Shown in pieces: positions 9,062-17,891 of a stretch of DNA of 64,000 nt (positions are counted from its first letter, which is position 1; the number at the start of each line of letters is the position of its first letter). The notes under the pieces are model-generated. The model worked only from the letters and a program-made list of their open reading frames with translations. It did no database searches and was not told the origin of the DNA. Source of the DNA: Paracoccus sp. (in: a-proteobacteria) (GTDB lineage Bacteria > Pseudomonadota > Alphaproteobacteria > Rhodobacterales > Rhodobacteraceae); the NCBI RefSeq assembly GCF_030604785.1, contig NZ_JAUVVF010000011.1, positions 1-64,000 of the forward strand, given 5' to 3'. The translations under genes were made by a program, and so were the position numbers.

Positions 9062-10099
9062 TCAGCCCTTGCGGGGGCCGCCATATTGAAGCGAGTTCAT
9101 CAGCACGGCCAGCACGATCACGGCGCCGGTGAACACGGTCTGCCAGTAGGAACTGACCCCGATGATCACGAGGCCCGCCGACAGGAAGCCGATCACGAAG
9201 GCGCCCAGCATCGTGCCGCGCACCGTCCCGCGCCCGCCGGTCAGCGCCGCGCCGCCGATCACGACCGCCGCGATGGCGGTCAGCTCGTAGGTCATGCCCG
9301 CCGTGGGACCGGCCGAGGTCAGCTGCGACGCCAGCACCAGGCCCGCCACCGCCGACAGCATCCCCGAGACGACATAGACGGTGATCTTCACGCGCTTGAC
9401 CGGCACGCCCGACAATTCCGCCGCGCGTTCATTCCCGCCCGAGGCATAAAGCCAGCGCCCGAAGGCCGAGCGCGACAGCATCAGCCCCGCGACGATGGCG
9501 ATGCTGGCCAGCACGATCACGCTGATCGGAATGCCCCACAGCCGGTTGAAGCCCAGCCAGGCAAAGCCGGTATTGCCCAATTCCTCGCGGCCGCGCAGGT
9601 TGTTGTAGGTCAGCCCGTTCGTCATCAGCAGCGCGATCCCCCGCGCCACATACATCACGCCAAGCGTGGCGACGAAGGGCGGCACCTTGAAGATGGCGAC
9701 CAGCACGCCGTTTACCGCGCCCACCGCCGCGCCCACGCAGAGCGTCAGCACCACGACCGCCCAGACCGGCGGATAGAGGATCACGCCAAGCGCATCCAGT
9801 TCCACCCCCTGCATCATCGCGCCCGCCACGACGCCGGACAGCGCCAGGATCGATCCCACCGACAGGTCGATCCCGCCATTCAGGATCACCAGAAGCATGC
9901 CGATGGACAGGATGCCGAAGATCGCCACCTGGCTGGACATGATCAGGAAGTTCGCCACCGTGAAGTAATTGGGCGACAGCGACGAGAAAACCGCGATGAT
10001 CGCGATCAGCGCGAAGAAGGCGCGGCCCTCCAGCAGGATGCGGGTCAGGTTCAGCGAACGGCGCTTGGGCGAGGCGGGGTTGGTGGTTGATGCGGACAT
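9062..10099 (-). CDS. Ribose-type ABC transporter permease
   Basis: A 345-residue hydrophobic inner-membrane protein starting MSASTTNPAS, after an SD-like GAGGAAACC; the ORF track's extra 65 residues are out of character and overlap the ATPase gene. It shows the RbsC-family features: PNYFTVANFLIMSSQVAIFGILSIGM, NGGIDLSVGSILALSGV, GRWLYASGGNERAAELSGV and a C-terminal VIIGVSSYWQTVFTGAVIVLAV. It forms the membrane channel of the importer with the neighbouring ATPase and binding protein, and lies between them in the operon. Confidence 0.93.
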   Translation of the reverse strand: MSASTTNPASPKRRSLNLTRILLEGRAFFALIAIIAVFSSLSPNYFTVANFLIMSSQVAIFGILSIGMLLVILNGGIDLSVGSILALSGVVAGAMMQGVELDALGVILYPPVWAVVVLTLCVGAAVGAVNGVLVAIFKVPPFVATLGVMYVARGIALLMTNGLTYNNLRGREELGNTGFAWLGFNRLWGIPISVIVLASIAIVAGLMLSRSAFGRWLYASGGNERAAELSGVPVKRVKITVYVVSGMLSAVAGLVLASQLTSAGPTAGMTYELTAIAAVVIGGAALTGGRGTVRGTMLGAFVIGFLSAGLVIIGVSSYWQTVFTGAVIVLAVLMNSLQYGGPRKG

Positions 10100-10115
10100 G
10101 GTTTCCTCTTCGCGC

Positions 10116-11618
10116 TCAGGCGGCCACGGACTCGCCCGAGGCGGCCATGATCTTTTCCTTCGAGACGCTGCTGTCGAATTCGGCCGAGATGCGGCCCTTG
10201 TGCATGACGATGATCCGATGGGCGATGGACAGGCATTCGCTGACCTCGGATGTCGAATAGAGAACGGCCAGACCCTGCCGCGCGCCTTCGGCAAGCAGGC
10301 GGAAGACCTCGGCCTTGGCGCCGATGTCGATGCCGCGCGATGGCTCGTCCAGCATGATGACGCGGGGCTGCGTGGCCAGGATCTTGCCGATCACGACCTT
10401 CTGCTGGTTGCCCCCCGATAGCGAGCCGATGGCCGCTTCCCCGCCCGAGGTCTTGACCGTGACACGGCGGATGCTGTCCTCGATCAGGGCGCGTTCGGCG
10501 CGCGTGTCGGTGAAGAAGCCCCGCGTGAAGCGCGCGATCGAGGCCAGCGACAGGTTCTGGCCTACGCTCATTGTCTGGACCAGCCCATCGCGCTGGCGAT
10601 CCTCGGGGACCAGTGCAAGGCCCCGTGCGATGCGGTCCGCGATGGACAGATGGCTGACCTCTTGCCCGTCCAGCACGATCTGCCCGCCGCTGGCGCGCAA
10701 GCGTCCCGCGACGGTTTCCAGAAGCTCGGTCCGGCCCGCGCCCATCAGGCCGTAGATGCAGACGATCTCGCCCGCGCGGATGTCCAGATCGAGGCCGCGC
10801 ACCAGATCCTGCCCGGTCGCATCCGGCACGGACAGGCCCCGGATCGACAGGGCCACGTCGCCCGGCGTCGTCTTGGGCGGGCTGCCCAGATCGTAATTCT
10901 CGCCGACCATGTTGCGGACGATCCATTCCAGGTCGATCCGGTCGCGCGGCGCGCTGGCGGTCATCACGCCGTCGCGCAGGACGACGGCATGGTCGGTGAT
11001 GGTAAGCGCCTCTTCCAGATGGTGCGAGATATAGACGATGCTGACGCCGCGCGCCTTGAGGTCGCGGATCACCTTGAACAGCACCTCGACCTCGCTGGCC
11101 GACAGCGCGCTGGTCGGCTCGTCCATGATCAGGATGCGGCTGTCCACGGACAGGGCGCGGGCGATCTCGACGATCTGCTGCTGGCCAAGGCGCAGATCCT
11201 CGACCGGGGTCTGGGGGTCGATATCCTCTTCCAGCTCGGTCATCAGCAGGCGGACCTGCCGTTCCTCTTCGGCGTAGTCCACGCCGAAGGGGGTCATGAT
11301 CTCGCGGCCCATGAAGATGTTGTCGCGCACCGACAGATTGGGCGCGAGGCTCAGTTCCTGATGGATGATCGAGATGCCGCGCGCCTGCGCCTCGGCGGCA
11401 TTGGCGAACCGGGCGGGCTGGCCGTCCAGCACGATCTCGCCCGACGAGGGCTGGATGACGCCCGACAGGATCTTCATCAGCGTGGACTTGCCCGCGCCGT
11501 TTTCCCCGAAGAGCGTCGTCACCTCGCCCCGGCGGATGTCGAAATTCACGCCCTTGAGGGCATGGACCTGCCCGTAGGACTTGGCGACGTTGCGCGCGGC
11601 AAGGACGATGCCGGTCAT
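10116..11618 (-). CDS. Sugar ABC transporter ATP-binding protein (tandem domains)
   Basis: This 500-residue ATPase carries two ABC domains, as in RbsA/MglA/EryE. Domain 1 has Walker A GENGAGKSTLMKIL, signature LRLGQQQIVEIARAL and Walker B ILIMDEPTSAL. Domain 2 has a degenerate Walker A (GLMGAGRTELLE), signature GSLSGGNQQKVVIGK and Walker B VIMLDEPSRGID. Its ATG overlaps the stop of the DUF2291 gene (ATGA), so translation is coupled. It energises uptake through the adjacent permease. Confidence 0.95.
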   Translation of the reverse strand: MTGIVLAARNVAKSYGQVHALKGVNFDIRRGEVTTLFGENGAGKSTLMKILSGVIQPSSGEIVLDGQPARFANAAEAQARGISIIHQELSLAPNLSVRDNIFMGREIMTPFGVDYAEEERQVRLLMTELEEDIDPQTPVEDLRLGQQQIVEIARALSVDSRILIMDEPTSALSASEVEVLFKVIRDLKARGVSIVYISHHLEEALTITDHAVVLRDGVMTASAPRDRIDLEWIVRNMVGENYDLGSPPKTTPGDVALSIRGLSVPDATGQDLVRGLDLDIRAGEIVCIYGLMGAGRTELLETVAGRLRASGGQIVLDGQEVSHLSIADRIARGLALVPEDRQRDGLVQTMSVGQNLSLASIARFTRGFFTDTRAERALIEDSIRRVTVKTSGGEAAIGSLSGGNQQKVVIGKILATQPRVIMLDEPSRGIDIGAKAEVFRLLAEGARQGLAVLYSTSEVSECLSIAHRIIVMHKGRISAEFDSSVSKEKIMAASGESVAA

Positions 11619-12295
11619 TGGACCTCCAGCGCGACGGGGGTGATCATCCAGTTCGTCGGGTTGATCAGGCGGAAGGCGCCGGTCACGGTCAGGGTGCGGC
11701 CGGTCAGGTTGGCGGTGTCGATGGGCCCCAGAACCTCGGCGGCCATGGCGCGGTTGATGCCCGATCCGGCATCCTGAAACTCGATCTGGTTGCGGAAGGC
11801 ACCAAAGGCGATGTCGCCCGGCGCGTCGCGCAGGTCGGTGCCGTTGATCGCGGGGCCGGTCTGCACGCGGATCACCTGACCTTCGGGCATGCCCTCGACC
11901 TCCAGCGGGTAGACGCCCGCGCGGGGGGTGCCTGCCACGCCAGTGACGCTAACCATGAGGATCGCCCCGGTCGAGGCCGGTGTGCCGTATTCGGCGATGG
12001 CGGCCTGCTGGTCGGCGGCGATGGCGGCGTGCAGGACCTGCGCCTCGACCGCGCGGCTGATGACGAAGTCGCGGATGCGCGGGAATTCCTGCTGGCCATA
12101 GGCGTCGGGCGAAAAGGCCTGCTGGCGGACATCCGCATCCGAGCCGACATGAACGACGGTCGTGTCCAGCGCGATGGCCCCGAGGACCAGCACACCGGCG
12201 GCCAGAGACAGCCACAGGCCGCGCCGGGACGAGGGCGCCGCCTTGGGGGCCTCGGGGCGGGGCGTGGTCCGGGGGCTTTCGGCTTCTGCGCTCAT
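11615..12295 (-). CDS. DUF2291-family membrane-anchored protein of the importer operon
   Basis: A 226-residue protein from the ATG giving MSAEAESPRT; the upstream extension in the ORF track is not supported. One N-terminal transmembrane segment (LWLSLAAGVLVLGAIAL, about residues 27-43) is followed by an extracytoplasmic domain. The domain has FPRIRDFVISRAVEA, VYPLEVEGMP, VQTGPAINGTDLRDA, IEFQDAGSGINRAM and LTVTGAFRLINPTNWMITPVALEV, which matches DUF2291 as I know it. Such proteins travel with ribose-type ABC importers but their role is not established. It is the first gene of the leftward operon. A periplasmic accessory or sensor role is possible. Confidence 0.8.
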   Translation of the reverse strand: MSAEAESPRTTPRPEAPKAAPSSRRGLWLSLAAGVLVLGAIALDTTVVHVGSDADVRQQAFSPDAYGQQEFPRIRDFVISRAVEAQVLHAAIAADQQAAIAEYGTPASTGAILMVSVTGVAGTPRAGVYPLEVEGMPEGQVIRVQTGPAINGTDLRDAPGDIAFGAFRNQIEFQDAGSGINRAMAAEVLGPIDTANLTGRTLTVTGAFRLINPTNWMITPVALEVQ

Positions 12296-12654
12296 GGGCG
12301 GCCTCTCTGGTCCTGTGTTCTGCGGGAGGAGCGGGCGATTCGCGGCGCGTCCGTGCGGGCGGCAGCCCGGCCACCGCGAACGGGGGCCGCGTGCCTGATC
12401 GCGGCAAGGCGCTGGAAAAGCGGTGTATTCATGACCACGGCGCCGACCTCCCCTTCGGCTTCGCCGGTCTTGCCCCGTGCTGCCGGACCGCGACATCGCG
12501 TCGTCTGTTCCGGCGCCGGATTGCGGCGAACAGGATCAGCTTAGATGAAATATTTTGCGCTGTCCGTAAAAAAATTCGTTTATCAACCCGGATGCGTGCT
12601 ATATCGAACTAGGCGGCGGGCCGCCTTGCGGCGCCGCAAGCGAGGGGGAAGCAG
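12296..12654. promoter_or_regulatory. Divergent promoter region between importer operon and eryA
   Basis: This gene-free 359-bp spacer separates two divergent operons. The eryA-proximal part is strikingly AT-rich for this genome (GATGAAATATTTTGCG, then GTAAAAAAATTCGTTTATC and TATATCGAACT) and includes the 8-bp palindrome AAATATTT. It ends in a strong ribosome site, GAGGGGGAAGCAG, before the eryA ATG. EryD, the SorC-family regulator at the operon's end, is the natural candidate to bind here, but I cannot define its operator. The importer-proximal half shows nothing recognisable. Confidence 0.6.
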
Positions 12655-14262
12655 ATGGTCGAAGCGGGCGCCTTCAGCGGTGGTGCGCCAGGCGGGCGCG
12701 ATGTCCTGATCGGTGTCGATGCAGGCACCTCGGTGATCAAGGCCGTGGCCTTCGATCTGGCCGGGCATCAGCTTGGCGCGGCCGCAGTTCCGAACAGCTA
12801 CCGCAGCGGGGCCGACGGATCGGCGGTGCAGGACATGGCACGGACCTGGGCCGATTGCGCGGCCGCTCTGCGCGGTCTGGCCGATCATGTGCCGGGCCTC
12901 GCTGCGCGCACGGCGGCTTTGGCGGTGACGGGGCAGGGCGACGGGACGTGGCTTGTGGGCCGGGACGGGCCTGTCGGCGATGCCTGGCTGTGGCTGGACG
13001 CCCGCGCTGCGCCGACCGTGACGCAACTGGGTCAGGACCGCGCCCGGTTCGAGGCGACCGGGACCGGCCTGAACACCTGCCAGCAGGGCGCGCAGATGGC
13101 GCATATGGACGCCCACCACCCCGATCTGCTGGACCGGGCCGAGATCGCGCTGCATTGCAAGGACTGGCTTTACCTGAACCTGACCGGCGTCCGCGCGACC
13201 GATCCGTCGGAGGCCAGCTTCACCTTCGGCAATTTCCGCAGCCGCACCTATGACGACGCGGTGATCGCGGCCCTTGGCCTGACGCATCGCCGCGCCTTGC
13301 TGCCGCCGATCGTCGAGGGCACCGAGACCACCCATCCGCTGACAGCCGAGGCCGCCCGCGCCACCGGCCTTCTGGCGGGCACGCCTGTCTGTCTGGGCTA
13401 TGTGGACATGGTGATGACGGCGCTCGGCGCGGGCGTGCTGGGCGGCCATGATGAAAGCGGGCCGGGCGATGTCGCCTGTTCGACCATCGGCTCGACCGGG
13501 GTGCACCTGCGCGCTGTTCCGGCGGAGCGGGTGCATCTGAACGATCAGGGCACGGGCTATGTGATCTGCCTGCCTGTGCCGGGCATGGTCACGCAGGTCC
13601 AGACGAACATGGCGGCGACGCTGAACCTCGACTGGGTTCTGGGGTTGGCCGCGGGCCTGCTGTCCGAGATGAGCCATCCGGTCGGCCAGCGTGATCTGGT
13701 CGCGCGGCTGGACGGCTGGCTCGCGCAGGCCGCGCCGGGGCGGGTGCTTTATCATCCCTACATCTCCGAGGCGGGCGAGCGTGGCCCCTTCGTCGATGCC
13801 GATGCGCGGGCGGGTTTCACGGGCCTGTCGGCAGCGCATCGCTATCCCGATCTGGTCCGCGCCGTGGCCGAGGGGCTGGGCATGGCCATGCGCGATTGCT
13901 ACGCCGCGATGGGGCCGCTGCCGTCGGAGCTGCGCCTGACCGGGGGTGCTGCGCGCTCGCCGGGTCTGCGTGCGATCCTCTCGGCCTGCCTGAACGCGCC
14001 GCTGCGCGTCTCGGCCCGCGACGAGGCCGGGGCGGCGGGTGCCGCGATGATGGCCGCCGTCGCCGTCGGCGCCATGCCCGACATGCGGACCTGCATCGAC
14101 CGTTGGGTGACGCCGCTTCTGGGTGCCCCCGAGAGGCCCGACCCCGATCTGGCCGCGACCTATGCGCGGCTTTACCCCGCCTTTGCCGCGACCCGCGCCG
14201 CGATGCCGCCCGTCTGGGCCGCCTTGGCACGGTCGCGCCCGACGACAGGAGAAGCACGATGA
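12655..14262 (+). CDS. eryA: Erythritol kinase
   Basis: A 535-residue FGGY-family kinase that phosphorylates erythritol to D-erythritol 1-phosphate with ATP, the first step of the Brucella/rhizobial pathway. It shows VLIGVDAGTSVIKAVAFD at the N-terminal phosphate loop, ALAVTGQGDGTWLVG, HCKDWLYLNLTG, STIGSTGVHLRAVP and the C-terminal ELRLTGGAARSPGLRAIL. The strongest support is context: it directly precedes eryB, eryC and eryD in the order known from Brucella. The eryB start codon overlaps its stop. The first 15 or so residues are extra relative to most FGGY kinases, so a slightly later start is possible, though a good ribosome site supports this one. Confidence 0.9.
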   Translation: MVEAGAFSGGAPGGRDVLIGVDAGTSVIKAVAFDLAGHQLGAAAVPNSYRSGADGSAVQDMARTWADCAAALRGLADHVPGLAARTAALAVTGQGDGTWLVGRDGPVGDAWLWLDARAAPTVTQLGQDRARFEATGTGLNTCQQGAQMAHMDAHHPDLLDRAEIALHCKDWLYLNLTGVRATDPSEASFTFGNFRSRTYDDAVIAALGLTHRRALLPPIVEGTETTHPLTAEAARATGLLAGTPVCLGYVDMVMTALGAGVLGGHDESGPGDVACSTIGSTGVHLRAVPAERVHLNDQGTGYVICLPVPGMVTQVQTNMAATLNLDWVLGLAAGLLSEMSHPVGQRDLVARLDGWLAQAAPGRVLYHPYISEAGERGPFVDADARAGFTGLSAAHRYPDLVRAVAEGLGMAMRDCYAAMGPLPSELRLTGGAARSPGLRAILSACLNAPLRVSARDEAGAAGAAMMAAVAVGAMPDMRTCIDRWVTPLLGAPERPDPDLAATYARLYPAFAATRAAMPPVWAALARSRPTTGEAR

Positions 14263-15776
14263 CCCATGACCCCGAGATGATCGACCTGTTCGTGATCGGC
14301 GGCGGCATCAACGGCGCGGGCGTCGCCCGCGACGCGGCCGGGCGCGGCCTGTCGGTCGTGCTGTGCGAAAAGGACGATCTGGCGCAGGGCACCTCGTCGA
14401 GGTCGGGCAAGCTGGTTCATGGCGGGCTGCGTTATCTGGAATATTACGAATTCCGCTTGGTCCGCGAGGCGCTGATCGAACGCGAGGTGCTGCTGCGCGC
14501 CGCCCCGCACATCATCTGGCCGATGCGCTTCGTTCTGCCCCACAGCCCCGATGACCGGCCCGCCTGGCTGGTCCGGCTGGGGCTGTTTCTATACGACAAT
14601 CTCGGGGGCCGGCGAAAGCTGCCCGGCACGCGGGTGCTGGACCTGCGCCGCGACCCCGAGGGCGCGCCCCTTCTGGACAAGTATAACAAGGGGTTCGAAT
14701 ACAGCGATTGCTGGGTCGACGATGCGCGGCTCGTGGTGCTGAACGCGCTGGACGCGGCCGAACGCGGCGCGACGGTGCTGACCCGCAGCCCCTGCATCTC
14801 GGCCCGGCGCGAGGACGGGGCCTGGTCCGTCGCCACCCGCGACAGCCTGACCGGCGAGACGCGCCATTTCCGCGCCCGCTGCCTGGTCAATTGCGCCGGG
14901 CCCTGGGTCAGCGACGTGATCACGCGGGTCGCGGGCTCGAACTCGGCCCGCAATGTGCGGCTGGTGAAGGGCAGCCACATCATCGTCCCGAAATGGTGGG
15001 AGGGGCAGAACGCTTATCTCGTCCAGAACCACGACAAGCGGGTGATCTTCATCAATCCCTACGAGGGCGACATGGCGCTGATCGGCACGACCGACATCGC
15101 CTATGAGGGCAGGGCCGAGGACGTGACCGCCGACGAAGCCGAGATCGAGTATCTGCTGGCCGCCGTGAACCGCTATTTCAAGGAGAAGCTGCGGCGCGAG
15201 GATGTGATCCACGCCTTTTCGGGCGTGCGTCCGCTGTTCGATGACGGGCAGGGGAACCCCTCGGCCGTGACGCGGGACTATGTGTTCGACCTGGACCGCA
15301 ATGGCGGCGCGCCGATGTTGAACATCTTCGGCGGCAAGATCACCACCTTTCGCGAACTGGCTGAACGCGGGATGCACCGGCTGGCCGAGATCTTTCCGCA
15401 GATGGGCCCGGACTGGACCGAGACCGCGCCCCTGCCGGGCGGCGAGATCGCCAATGCCGATTACGAAAGCTTCGCCGCGCTGCTGCGCGAGCTGCATCCG
15501 TGGATGCCGCGCGGGCTGCTGCGCCATTACGGGCGGCTCTACGGGGCGCGGACGCGCGACGTGCTGGCGGGGGCGATGGGGCTTGCGGATCTGGGGCGGC
15601 ATTTCGGCGGCCAGCTTTACGAGGTCGAGGCGCGCTATCTTGTCGCCCGCGAATGGGCGCGCACACCCGAGGATATCCTGACCCGCCGCACCAAGCATTA
15701 CCTGCATCTGAGCGCCGCCGAGCAGGCCGCCTTCGCGGAATGGTTCAACGCCTCTGATCTGGCTCGCGCGGCCTGA
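14259..15776 (+). CDS. eryB: D-erythritol 1-phosphate dehydrogenase (GlpD-like flavoprotein)
   Basis: The 505-residue protein starts MTHDPEMIDL and overlaps eryA by 4 bp; the 626-residue ORF is an unsupported extension through eryA. It is an FAD enzyme with FVIGGGINGAGVARDAAGRG, the GlpD-type SSRSGKLVHGGLRYLEYYEFRL, a second FAD contact LVNCAGPWVSDV, and IFGGKITTFRELAERG. It oxidises D-erythritol 1-phosphate to D-erythrulose 1-phosphate and would pass electrons to the quinone pool from the inner face of the membrane. Length and operon position match Brucella EryB. Glycerol 3-phosphate dehydrogenase is the alternative by homology, but context favours EryB. Confidence 0.92.
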   Translation: MTHDPEMIDLFVIGGGINGAGVARDAAGRGLSVVLCEKDDLAQGTSSRSGKLVHGGLRYLEYYEFRLVREALIEREVLLRAAPHIIWPMRFVLPHSPDDRPAWLVRLGLFLYDNLGGRRKLPGTRVLDLRRDPEGAPLLDKYNKGFEYSDCWVDDARLVVLNALDAAERGATVLTRSPCISARREDGAWSVATRDSLTGETRHFRARCLVNCAGPWVSDVITRVAGSNSARNVRLVKGSHIIVPKWWEGQNAYLVQNHDKRVIFINPYEGDMALIGTTDIAYEGRAEDVTADEAEIEYLLAAVNRYFKEKLRREDVIHAFSGVRPLFDDGQGNPSAVTRDYVFDLDRNGGAPMLNIFGGKITTFRELAERGMHRLAEIFPQMGPDWTETAPLPGGEIANADYESFAALLRELHPWMPRGLLRHYGRLYGARTRDVLAGAMGLADLGRHFGGQLYEVEARYLVAREWARTPEDILTRRTKHYLHLSAAEQAAFAEWFNASDLARAA

Positions 15777-15786
15777 AGGAACGACG

Positions 15787-16716
15787 ATGCTGACGCTTTC
15801 GCTGAACACCAACCCTCTGGTCAACCGCATCGCTGATCCCGATGATCTGATCGACACGGTCGCGCGCGACATCCGCATCCGCGACCTGCAACTGACGCAT
15901 GAATTCATCAATCCCTCTTGGCCCGCGCCTCTGATCCGCCGCCTGACCCGGCAGATGCGCGCCGCGCTGGACCGGACGGGGGTGCGCGTGACCAGCGGGA
16001 TGACCGGGCCTTACGGGCGGCTCAATCATTTCGGCCATCCCGATGCCGAGGTGCGGCGCTACTATATCGACTGGTTCAAGACCTTCGCCGACATCACCGC
16101 CGAACTGGGCGGGCGGTCGGTGGGCACGCAATTCGCGATCTTCACCTGGCGCGATTACGATGATCCGGCCCGCCGCGAGGCGTTGATCGATGTCGCGCTG
16201 GAGTGCTGGGCCGAGGTCGCGGACCATGCCCGCGCCGCCGGGCTGGATTACCTCTTCTGGGAGCCGATGAGCATCGGGCGCGAATTCGGCGAGACGATTC
16301 CCGCCGCGATGGCATTGCAGGACCGGATTGCGGCGGCGGGCATGGCCATCCCGATGTGGATGATGGCCGATATCGATCATGGCGACGTGACCAGCGCTGA
16401 CCCGGCCGATTACGACCCCTATGCCTGGGCGCGCGCCGTGCCGCGCGTCAGTCCGATCATCCATATCAAGCAATCGCTGATGGACAAGGGCGGGCACCGG
16501 CCCTTTACTTCCGAATTCAACGCCTTGGGCCGCATTCACCCCGAGCCGCTGCTGGCCGCCCTGGCCGCGGGCGGCGCCGCCGACAACGAGATCTGCCTGG
16601 AGCTCAGCTTCAAGGAGCGCGAGCCCAACGATCGGCAGGTCATCGCGCAGATCGCCGAAAGCGTGGCCTTCTGGGCGCCCCATATCGACACCGGCGCCGA
16701 TAAGCTGAATATCTAG
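15787..16716 (+). CDS. eryC: Erythrulose 1-phosphate 3-epimerase (TIM-barrel)
   Basis: A 309-residue sugar-phosphate isomerase/epimerase-like TIM barrel. In the published Brucella pathway EryC inverts D-erythrulose 1-phosphate to L-erythrulose 1-phosphate. Readable landmarks are TLSLNTNPLVNRIADPDDLI, GMTGPYGRLNHFGHPD, FWEPMSIGREFGET, MWMMADIDHGD, IHIKQSLMDKGGHRPF and CLELSFKEREPND. The Glu, Asp, His and Glu in these motifs fit a divalent-metal site of the xylose-isomerase-like fold. It follows eryB after 10 bp with a GGAACGACG leader. The assignment rests on both sequence feel and operon position. Confidence 0.88.
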   Translation: MLTLSLNTNPLVNRIADPDDLIDTVARDIRIRDLQLTHEFINPSWPAPLIRRLTRQMRAALDRTGVRVTSGMTGPYGRLNHFGHPDAEVRRYYIDWFKTFADITAELGGRSVGTQFAIFTWRDYDDPARREALIDVALECWAEVADHARAAGLDYLFWEPMSIGREFGETIPAAMALQDRIAAAGMAIPMWMMADIDHGDVTSADPADYDPYAWARAVPRVSPIIHIKQSLMDKGGHRPFTSEFNALGRIHPEPLLAALAAGGAADNEICLELSFKEREPNDRQVIAQIAESVAFWAPHIDTGADKLNI

Positions 16717-16742
16717 CGGATTGTCACAGCAGGAATTCGATC

Positions 16743-17891
16743 ATGCCCAGCCCGTTCGCCTTTGCCACAGCCACGGAGATCCTGTTCGGCCGCGGCCAGG
16801 TGGCGGGTGCCGCCGCCCGTGTGGCCCCGATGGGACGGGTGGTGCTGCTGGTGCAGGGATCGACGGGCGCGCGCGCCGACGGGCTGGCCCGGGCGCTTGA
16901 GGAACAGGGCTGTTCGCTGATCCGGCTGTCCGTGGGGCGTGAGCCCGATCTGCCGATGATCGAGGACGCGCTGCGGCTTGGGCGGGGGGCCGAGGTTGTC
17001 GTGGCCATGGGCGGCGGCGCGGTCATCGATGCGGGCAAGGCTCTGGCGGCCTGCCTGACCATGACGCGGCCGCTGATGGATCATCTGGAAGTCGTCGGCC
17101 AAGGGCTGCCGCTGGATCACGCGCCCTTGCCCTTTGTCGCGATCCCGACCACCGCGGGGACCGGCGCCGAGGTGACGCGCAATGCTGTGATCGGCGTGCC
17201 CGAGGCGCGGCGCAAGGTCAGCCTGCGCGACGCGCGGATGCTGCCCCGTCTGGCCATCGTGGATCCGGCCCTGACGGATGGCTGCCCGCGCGGCGTGACG
17301 CTGGCTTCGGGTCTGGATGCGATCACGCAGGTGATCGAGCCCTATCTCAGCACGCGGGCCAATGCGATGACCGATGCCTTGTGCCGCGATGCGATCCCGC
17401 AGGGGCTGGCGGCGCTGATGCGGCTGATGAAGGCCGAGGACATGGCGGCCCGCGACCGCATGGCCTGGGTCAGCCTGTGCGGCGGGCTGGCGCTGGCCAA
17501 TTCGGGGCTGGGGGTCGTGCATGGGCTGGCGGGCCCCCTGGGTGGGCTGACCGGGGCGGCGCATGGCGCGATCTGCGGCGCGCTTCTGCCCCATGGGCTG
17601 GTCGCGAACCGGGCGGCTGTGAACAACCCGGCCTTGGCCGCGCGAATGGACGAGGTGGCGGGCTGGATCGGCGCGGCCTTCGGCGAACCCGGCGCGGATA
17701 TGGACCGGGCTGCGGGCCTGCTGGCGGGCTGGTCGCGGTCCTGCGGCCTGCTCGGCCTTTCCGCGCTTGGCATCGATGCGCAGTCGCGGGCGCAGGCGGC
17801 CGAGGCGGCGGCGGCCTCGTCCTCGATGAAGGCCAATCCGGCGGTGCTGGATCCCGAGGCCTTGCGCACCCTGATGGAGGCTGCGGGCTGA
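16743..17891 (+). CDS. Iron-containing alcohol dehydrogenase family protein
   Basis: A 382-residue group III (Fe-type) alcohol dehydrogenase. Features: FGRGQVAGAAARVAPMGRVVLLV, the NAD-site motif VVAMGGGAVIDAGKALAA, PFVAIPTTAGTGAEVTRNAVI, ASGLDAITQVIEPYLS and VVHGLAGPLGG...AHGAICGALLPHG, which contain the expected Asp and His metal ligands. It sits between eryC and eryD, and its stop codon overlaps the eryD ATG (TGATG), so it belongs to the ery operon. It is not part of the classical eryABCD set as I know it. It could oxidise a free polyol or reduce an aldehyde or keto intermediate such as erythrulose or erythrose; the substrate is unknown. Confidence 0.9.
   Translation: MPSPFAFATATEILFGRGQVAGAAARVAPMGRVVLLVQGSTGARADGLARALEEQGCSLIRLSVGREPDLPMIEDALRLGRGAEVVVAMGGGAVIDAGKALAACLTMTRPLMDHLEVVGQGLPLDHAPLPFVAIPTTAGTGAEVTRNAVIGVPEARRKVSLRDARMLPRLAIVDPALTDGCPRGVTLASGLDAITQVIEPYLSTRANAMTDALCRDAIPQGLAALMRLMKAEDMAARDRMAWVSLCGGLALANSGLGVVHGLAGPLGGLTGAAHGAICGALLPHGLVANRAAVNNPALAARMDEVAGWIGAAFGEPGADMDRAAGLLAGWSRSCGLLGLSALGIDAQSRAQAAEAAAASSSMKANPAVLDPEALRTLMEAAG

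Noticed and set aside
7240-9132. 630-aa ORF on the plus strand
   Set aside because: Antisense shadow of the FGGY kinase and sugar-binding protein genes.
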